Origin: Cryptomeria japonica
Lineage: Eukaryota; Streptophyta; Pinopsida; Cupressales; Cupressaceae
Assembly (NCBI RefSeq): GCF_030272615.1
Contig: NC_081413.1
Span: forward strand, 601,336,709 to 601,400,708
Direction: 5' to 3'
Length of the DNA: 64,000 nt
Part shown: piece by piece, positions 56,913 to 64,000 of the stretch
Position numbering within the stretch: the first letter of the stretch is position 1
Layout of the letters: the number at the start of each line of letters is the position of its first letter
Notes under the pieces: generated by a model
Database searches by the model: none
What the model was told of the DNA's origin: nothing
Seen by the model: only the letters and a program-made list of their open reading frames with translations
Program-made: the position numbers and the translations under genes

Positions 56913-58265
56913 TTAATTTGGAATAGGTGCACATAACTCGGTAGGTAAGGTGCTTTCTTCATTTGACAAAAATTCCTTCTTTTTCCAAATCATCTGTAAT
57001 TTTCTTTTTATGTCTTCAGTGTCTCCTCTAGGTTGATCTCTGCAATCTCCAGCCAAGTGTCCAACTTTGTGATGACGAAAACATGCCATACCAGGATTTC
57101 TCCATGATCTTTGGTTGTTCATTCCAAACCTTATAAAGTAGTTGGCACTTATATGTCCATATCTACCACAATATTCACACCATATCCTTGTATTGTAATC
57201 CCATGGTACTGCAGCATATGGTCGGTTAAGTTCTCTATGAGTTCAGTAGCTTCCAGTATTTGCTCGGTGTGCAGACCACATATAGTTCTTTTTCTTAAAC
57301 CAACACTTCTCAGTACTGTGTCCATATCTATTGCAGTTTTTACAAAACCCTTTGAATTTTGCCTTCTTATAATTGCTAGCAGACTTTGTCCTACATTGGT
57401 TAAATGTGTGACCATATTTATTGCAATTGTAACAATAATCATTGGACTTAGTGACATTCGGTTGCTTACCTTTTCTAATTTGGCACATGTTGGCAGTATG
57501 ACCTTGATTTCCACAGTAGTTGCAAATAGGATTCTTTCTTTTGATGTTCTTCTTGATTCTAGTTTGCTTTGATGATTCTCCTCTCTCGGTAGTATGAATT
57601 CCCTTCTCGGTAGAGTCTTTTCCTTTGTAACCAATTCCTACATCTTTGTTGGGTCTTCTTGTATTCAGTTGCTCATCCAACATCTTTGATGCTTCATAAC
57701 TCTTCTTCAGTGTTTTTTTGGATTTCTTCTCTATTTCAAGTTCATTGGTAAACCTTTATACTTAAAGTTTCAATGCTTGATTCTCATCATCTTTCAGATT
57801 TACTTCATGATGTGCATAACCTAGTTGATCTAACAGATTTTGTTGAATCCCAGTCAATCTTATGATTTCATCATTCTTTTCAGATACTAATGCTTCAAGT
57901 TGTTGTTTCTCTCTTTCTGGATCTCTTACTTTATCCTTGGTTGTCCTCAATGCATCAAGATTTTCAGCCATCTGTGTGTTGAAATGCTCATGTTCTCTTT
58001 TCATTGCTTTTAGCTGATTAGTCAGTGCTTTGTTATTTTCTTTCAACACTACAATCATTTCTTCAGTCTCTTCAGACATACTATTCTCAGATGATGTCTC
58101 AATTTGTTCTACTAACTCTTGAGAGTCCTGCAAATCATCAGATAATCTCCTTCTAACTTTCAATAATTTTTGCATTTGTCTTTGCATGTCTGCAATCACT
58201 TGATTAGCATGATCCAACTCTTCTTGCAGATACACAATTCTCTGAGATTGTTTATAGCCTTCCAT
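56913..58265 (-). pseudogene. ORF1 of element A: coiled coil plus five CCHC knuckles
   Basis: I choose ATG 58263-58265 (M-E-G-Y-K-Q-S-Q), 50 bp inside the primer site; the longer open frame runs back into the LTR. About 165 residues of heptad-rich Glu/Lys/Leu coiled coil end at a stop at 57762. A basic linker and a knuckle array follow: C-N-Y-C-x4-H, C-Y-N-C-x4-H and C-K-N-C-x4-H are intact; the fourth has its last Cys as Tyr, and the fifth its second Cys as His. Stops at 57762 and 57243. Knuckles suggest RNA binding, the coil self-assembly: a gag-like role is inferred. Confidence 0.8.
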
Positions 58266-58314
58266 TGATGAGATATTTCTCTTTAGGTTGTTAAACCCTT
58301 TTCCAAGATTAGAT

Positions 58315-58325
58315 CTCTGATACCA
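58315..58325 (-). other. Primer-binding site of element A
   Basis: TGGTATCAGAG on the minus strand, two bases after the LTR end at 58328; matches initiator tRNA-Met. It marks 58328-59578 as the 5' LTR of element A. Confidence 0.9.
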
Positions 58326-58327
58326 AT

Positions 58328-59578
58328 TGTTAGGCCCAATATGGAAAGCTAATGTACTGAGAGGGGAGGGGTGAATCAGTACTTCAAAACTTTTCTTCAA
58401 TAATAACTTTACTATTAAGCATAAACTAAATAGTGCAGTAACATAATATAATGCTAAAACAAATGAATAACAATCATACATGATTCACTCCATAACACAT
58501 ATATTTTGGTTATGTAGAAACTCTTGGTTAGAGAGAAAAACTACGGTGGGGATGACACCCACAACTTCACTATTGCAATAATAAAGGTTGCTCGGTTAGA
58601 GCTACATGTTTAGCTATTTCTGATAGCTTACCCTGTTAGGAGTATCAAGATTTGTTAGATCTACCTTGCTAAAAGATTTTACAACACTTATTCTAAATGC
58701 TACACCTGGTTAAAGGCTTTACAATTTATAGACTTAGTTAGAGTCTTTTACCCTATTAAAGGTTTCTCTTACAACTTCAAAATATTACAATAAATCATTA
58801 CAAATATCTGCAACTTTACATCTGAAATGTTATAGTAGATTCTATGTGCTCAAAATGATATTACCTTGCTTATAGCATACCTTAGTAATCCATATATTAA
58901 CTCGGTAAACCCTTCTCTTTACTTTGTTCCTTGACTATTCTCTGAAATCCTTCTTGATGACCTCTGTGTTTCTCTATCAACTGTAACAGTCATAACACTC
59001 TGTGATATCTCATGATTTTCCTTTTTGTATATGTCTTGCTTCACACACACATGCACATATATACTTGCCCATATATCTAATCCCGAATTCATGCTGTATA
59101 AATAGATCTCTTATGTCGGTGATCTGGTCCATGCTTCGATCTTACAAACATGATTTCTCGAATGAATAACCATGCAAAATATTTCGTTGGTTAGATGACC
59201 TCAAAATCATACACAATCTTTAAGTGCAATTTCCAATGTGATAACGGTTACTTGTTCCTCGATCTTTGTAACATGTTTCCCATATATGTCCAGGTTCAAT
59301 GAATCTAGTAACACGTTTCACTCAGTGTGTGTTCACTCGGTATATCATTCTTGCTGCTCGGTAGAGATAGAGTGTTATTCGCTAGAGTGTTCGGTGTATA
59401 CTATGCTCTGAGACTACTTTCTTCTATAACCGACTGCACTATGCATGCCGACTATTCTGTGCTTACTGACTGAAAGAATCGGTAGAAGTAACCGACTAGA
59501 ATATATAGAATAACTTTGAACATAATACTAATGGCAATCTTAGTAAGTAGTAATAGTCCAGTTGTGGACTTCATCTCA
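58328..59578 (-). repeat. LTR between elements B and A
   Basis: Plus-strand start TGTTAGGCCC beside the primer site. Its first 627 bp match the inverted copy at 1-624. The far boundary is provisional: TGAGATGAAG on the minus strand at 59578 gives a TG start, and the ORF2 of element B stops just inside it. A TATTTATA word lies near 59096-59104 (minus strand), and three RCCGAC words lie at 59429-59496. It serves as 5' LTR of A and appears also to be the 3' LTR of B. Confidence 0.75.
59429..59496 (+). promoter_or_regulatory. Cluster of three RCCGAC (DRE/CRT-core) words in the LTR
   Basis: ACCGAC at 59429-59434, GCCGAC at 59447-59452 and ACCGAC at 59491-59496. RCCGAC is the core bound by plant DREB/CBF factors in cold and drought responses. 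All lie in the presumed U3, about 330-400 bp upstream of the TATA-like word for minus-strand transcription. Function is inferred from sequence only. Confidence 0.4.
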
Positions 59579-62500
59579 ATTTAAGATCCTTAGCCTTAGT
59601 TTTTATTCTTTCCTTTTCTCTTTCCAACTTTAATAGTTATTCCTCAAAACCTGTTATCTTCTGCTCAAAAACTGATAGTGAATCAGATGAGTTAATAAAA
59701 TTGTTAGCTAGTTGATTTATTTCCTCCTATATCTTGTTGATCTTCTTGTCTATATCAACTATCAAAAAGTTAGTCTTACAAGTATCTCTGTACAAATTTT
59801 TGAATTCCTTTAATGTGCTACATAGTTCCGGTAGAAGTGTGTCAAACTGCCTTGTACATTTCTTTATTTCTTCCTCAAAGAATTTGTGTTTTTCCTTCTC
59901 TAATCTCTCCTTGAATGCTTCCTCTTTTATTTGTTCAACTGTCACAGTGTTTTCAGTAATATACTTAGACAAAGTGTTAAGTTGACTCAAACAATCTTTA
60001 TTATCTACATTACATTTTGGAGCTAACATCTTCAGAATTGGGATTGTATCATCTATAGCCTTCTATGCTTGTGAGCTACAATCTTTTATTTTCTTCAAGG
60101 AGTCCAAAAGGACTTCTATTACATTAGTTGATTTGAATCCTGTAGTTGAAGTGCCAACACTCTGTATCCCGTTGGTGGGAGCAATATCCTTGCTTGTGGT
60201 GACCTCTGGTAGGTCAGCTTGTGTTTCCATTTCCTTAAGCAAAGGTTTGTCTTTCTCAGTTGATGCCAGTGGTACTGACTCTGTGTGAACCTGTGATGGA
60301 GCCTTTTTCTCTACTTGTTGTTCTGTGTTACCATTTGTCAGTTTACCTTCTGTGTTATCTGTTATCACTGACTCACTAGCCATATCTATCTTTCCACTTG
60401 TGTCCTTATCTACCACAATGTTAACTTTTTGAGTATCAATGTCAATTGTGTATAACACCTCAAAGTTTTGATTAGTATCCTCTTGTGGTATCTCCATACT
60501 CTCATTAGCCGGTTGACTTTCAGTTGTAACTACTGGTGGAGTATTCAAAGGCGGTGGGGATAAGTTATCTTTTATTTTTATGCTCGGAGGTCCACCAACC
60601 TTGCCTTTACCCTTATCCTTATCTTTCTGATATACTTTGATAGGTTTAGGGTTTCTATACTCTTCCTGCTTTTCTTTCTCAACAAGGAATATGTCCCATG
60701 CATTAGCAATTTCCTCTGCAACCTCATTTACTCTATCAACCATAAGTGCTACATGTCGGTGTGCAATTGAGAATACTATCTAGTTAGCCTCTGAGATCAT
60801 ATCATCTATCTCCTTTGGTGAGTTAACAGGATAAACAACAAGTAGTTTCTCAATTTTTATTTTCTTGTCAAGCTCTATAATAGCTTGCCTTCTAGCTTCA
60901 AGTCTCTTAAATAGTTCTACCGGTACTTCATCTACAACTTGCATCAAAAATTTCTTATAGATATCTAAGTGTAGAATTACACTATTTTCAACTTTTTCCT
61001 TATCATCAACTGATAATGTATCATATAATTTGTTGATGTTTTTCAGCTGTCCATCCTCTTTTATTTAATCTAGTAGTTTGTCAATTGGAGCAATATTTTG
61101 TTGAGACTTTTTCTTTGGTGTTAACTTTTTCTTCTTTGGAGTTATCTTCTTAGCCGGGGGCCTTACTGCCTATTGTTTTTGTCTAGTTCTTCTAGGCAAA
61201 GGTGTGGATACTGATGAAGGTTCTCTTTTCCTTACATTTCTTTTAAATGCAGCTGGCATGTCACTTTCCAAAGAAGTTGCTATCGGTGAAAGGTGAGTTT
61301 CTGGCTATTGTGCTTGTAACTCATCTTCAGTGATATCGGTTTGTTTAAGAACATCTTCTTTGATAGCCTTTGCTTGCCTAGATCCTCTTCTTACTGTTGC
61401 TTCTACCTTCTTTACTCTTTTCTTTGATTGAATTTGATTCTCAATAGTTTTAGCACTGCTAAATACCTCTTCTTTTGGTTCCTTAGGTGCTTCCAAAAGG
61501 GCTTTTGCATATGTTTCAATTATGTTTTCATTGGTTTCATAACCCATTTTAGTAACCCAAATGGTTCTTGGGACAATTGCCTCCATCCAAATCTCATCTT
61601 TCTTAATAACAAAGCATATGTCATCCTTATACTTATCTACAATTGCTTGTGAAAGTCTGACTCTAGTATTCATTCAGGCCTTTAATGCCTGAAAGTACTC
61701 ATTTATATTCTTTTCTCTGTTTTCACCCATGTTGTGCAGTAAAGCAGACAGTTGTTTGCCTACCAATATGTCAAAACCTAGATTTTTGTTCCCAATATCG
61801 GGCACCTGTTTTGTTATGTGTAGCATTAAACAGACAAGTAGGTTACCAAATCTAAATGTCCCCTTTTTATCTTTCTTGATCTTTCCAAGATTATCAATCA
61901 GTTCATCCTTCAACCATTCACACACATCTATTTTTGCATTATCCTTGATCATATCATAAGCACTCTTTATGCATAAACTAGAAACTGAGTTTAATCTATT
62001 TGCATGTGTTGTTTTATACCCCAAAATCATGCTAATGAATCTGATATTGATGTCGGTTACATCATTTACTCTTAAAGATCTCTTGTCAGATGTTACACCT
62101 GTTAGGTTGGTCACTAGGTCATTTGAGACCTTCTTTGTCTTATCAAGTTTGTTACTAGTGGAGGGTAACTCTGTCACAGCCTTTACTGCCTCTTTAATTA
62201 TTTTGTGAACTGAGTCCAACCAGAAAAATTCACCATGAACCCTGCTTAAAACTATCCTTATAACATCCTTAGGTAATTCCGGAATACTAAGGATTTCAGT
62301 GAATCCTAGGGTTTTGACTATTTTGTGTTCAGGTTTCACATTACTGGAATCTTCACAAATTCCAGTTTTATACATGTTCATAATTTTCTCATTACCTAAT
62401 TCTTCTATGTGACAATGAATGTACATTCTAGGGTCTTCTGCAAAAACTACACCTTTGGGAATTTGAGAAAATGCACCAACATTATCATCCTTCTTAGCTA

Positions 62501-62594
62501 TTTCAGGAACTAACTAAAATACAGACCTAGGGCATTTGATTACTTTGACTACAATAGGGTTTGCTATGAATTCAGGAATAGAAGAAGATGCCAT
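59571..62594 (-). pseudogene. ORF2 of element B (unknown large protein)
   Basis: Starts at ATG 62592-62594 (M-A-S-S-S-I-P-E-F). It shares the layout of element A ORF2: R-V-H-G-E-F-F-W-L, L-T-G-V-T, N-D-V-T-D, F-R-F-G-N-L-L-V-C-L, Y-K-D-D-I-C-F-V. A basic stretch with repeated T-P-K-K-K (about 61170-61090) follows, then helical segments, a Thr/Ser/Pro-rich region (60743-60063) and a Lys/Glu coiled coil, ending in a TGA at 59571-59573. About 1,000 codons with stops near 61674, 61305, 61075, 60780 and 59727. No pol motif. Gene family unrecognised. Confidence 0.72.
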
Positions 62595-62922
62595 GATTAT
62601 AAATACCTTTCTCTGTCTTAGGAATGATTGATTGCTGAATTACTTTGCTACTTTGCTCGAAATGTCTTTGCTTGGATTTTTTGCGCTCTTCGAATGTTTG
62701 AATGCTCGGTGAAGTAGAATGGAGCCAAAAACACTGATTTATAATGTTAATTTTGCCAACCACCACATTTAATGGTTTTTGGTTAAGTAATGACTGAACT
62801 TATCTATCGGTATAGAAGTAATTTGAACTTCTCACCATCAACCAAGGGAATAATAGCATGTTTCACATTTTATTGCCAAACCCTCAAAGAAATTTTCTTT
62901 TGTTAGATGAAGATTCTCCTAC
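62595..62922 (-). other. Spacer between ORF1 and ORF2 of element B
   Basis: Short non-coding stretch in the same place as the 56345-56912 spacer of element A. No feature recognised. Confidence 0.5.
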
Positions 62923-64000
62923 CTATGGAGTGTTACTTTCTTCTATCAGTGGAGTGTTACTCTGTTCTGCCGGTGGAGGAGTATTCCTATCAGCATTTAG
63001 TTTTGATTTCCTAATCCATTGTTTTGATAATTCTTGCTTTACCTCTTCAACCTTTTCTTTACCTTTCAAAATAGCACCATTATTGTTTACCGATGAGGAC
63101 TTGCTTCTACAAAATTTAGCAATATGTCCAATTTTGTTACAGGCATAACAAGTCACATTATTTTTCTGAATAGCTTTCCCATAACCTATGTTGGTTTGCG
63201 TTCTACATTGATTAGATAAGTGTCCAAATCTTCCATAAACATAACATCTCACATTCATTCTGCAATTTTCAGAATTATGACCAACTTTGTTGCATTTCGA
63301 ACATTCATCGGTGGGTGTATTGGTATTCTGATAATTTCTCGATCTACATTGATTTGCTCTATGACCATACTTGTTACAGTTAAAGCATTTACAATTAAAT
63401 TTATAAGCAGTAGGTTGTCTTACCGGTTTGCCATGATCCTGTGTGTTTGCAGTACCAGAGCTTTCACCAGCTTCAAAGCCAAGACCATTAGTGTCACAAT
63501 TAGGTTTTTGATTCTTCAACAAGTCACCAAGTTCTTCTAAGCTTTTCTTGAATTTTTCTTTATGTTGATTTGCAGTAGCCAGTTCTCCTTCCAAGATACC
63601 TTTTTGTCTCATGAGTTCATTTGAGTCATTCTGTGCATGCATCAGATCTGTCTTCAACATATCATTTTCATAACAAAGTCTTGTGTTTTCATTTGCAACA
63701 TCACTCAGTCTTCTAGTCAAGTCTTCTTCATTTTTCTTTCTATCTTCAATTTCTTTACAAAATCTCATAGTCATATCCTGCATCTCATTCTTTGTTGTCA
63801 TATTTTCTTGTTTCAGCTTATTCATCAGATCACTAAGAGTTTCCTTTTCATCATTCTCATTTTGCATCTTTTCACAAAGTTCTCTTCTCTTGTTTCTTGA
63901 AATGGTAAGATTTTCTTGAAGTTCTTGAATAATATCCTGTGCAGCTTTTAGATCATCTTCAAGTTTGATATTTTTCAATTTTTTTGCATCATAGTCTGAG
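62923..64000 (-). pseudogene. ORF1 of element B: coiled coil plus four CCHC knuckles, partial
   Basis: Open on the minus strand from the window edge to a TAG at 62923-62925, the longest clean frame of the A/B family. The first 160 visible residues are coiled coil (repeated Glu, Lys, Leu, Asn heptads). Knuckles: C-F-N-C-N-K-Y-G-H, C-S-K-C-N-K-V-G-H, C-Y-V-Y-G-R-F-G-H (second Cys is Tyr) and C-Y-A-C-N-K-I-G-H. A Lys/Glu helix and a Pro/Ser/Thr tail with repeated S-N-T-P end the protein. The N terminus lies right of the window. Probable RNA-binding, self-assembling protein (inferred). Confidence 0.8.

Overview
The window looks like intergenic DNA from a large, repeat-rich land-plant genome. A conifer or other gymnosperm is my guess, from very long LTRs, old nested insertions, AT-rich composition and gymnosperm-like element types; that is inference, not proof. 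I found no host gene, rRNA, tRNA or CRISPR array. Nearly everything is retrotransposon, and almost every reading frame carries stops or shifts, so the coding entries are pseudogenes.

Layout. 1-624: part of an LTR (+ strand) belonging to a pol-less two-ORF family that returns at the right end. 625-2118: an LTR-like tract with an AT-palindrome array, a fragment of that family's ORF2, and the left part of a TA/CA microsatellite. 2119-10048: a complete chromovirus (Ty3/gypsy, minus) inserted in the microsatellite, duplicating TATAT; the microsatellite resumes at 10049-10962. 10963-15357: two tandem copies of a LINE reverse-transcriptase fragment, one of them split by a 3.65-kb solo-LTR-like insertion (duplication AGCAT). 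15358-24420: a truncated Ty1/copia element (minus) whose integrase is interrupted by a second complete chromovirus (16789-22795, duplication TTGAG). 24421-26589: LINE ORF1 and endonuclease remains. 26731-32660: a complete copia element (+, duplication TAGTT). 33445-34490: the 3' end of a LINE ORF2.

34876-52862 is an 18-kb Tat/Ogre-like Ty3 element (minus, duplication TGATG). It has 5.5-kb LTRs, and each LTR carries a decayed reading frame of about 960 codons. An additional RNase H domain lies between protease and reverse transcriptase. 53.8-64 kb holds two related elements (called A and B here) arranged head to tail around one LTR. Each encodes a coiled-coil protein with 4-5 CCHC knuckles (ORF1), then a large protein of unknown family (ORF2), with no protease, RT or integrase visible.

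How it fits together: insertions are nested and most have clear target duplications, so relative order can be read (chromovirus 2 after copia 1; solo LTR after the LINE duplication; chromovirus 1 after microsatellite growth). Elements A and B would depend on enzymes from another element. The strongest candidates for something undescribed are the A/B family and the LTR-borne ORF of the 18-kb element.
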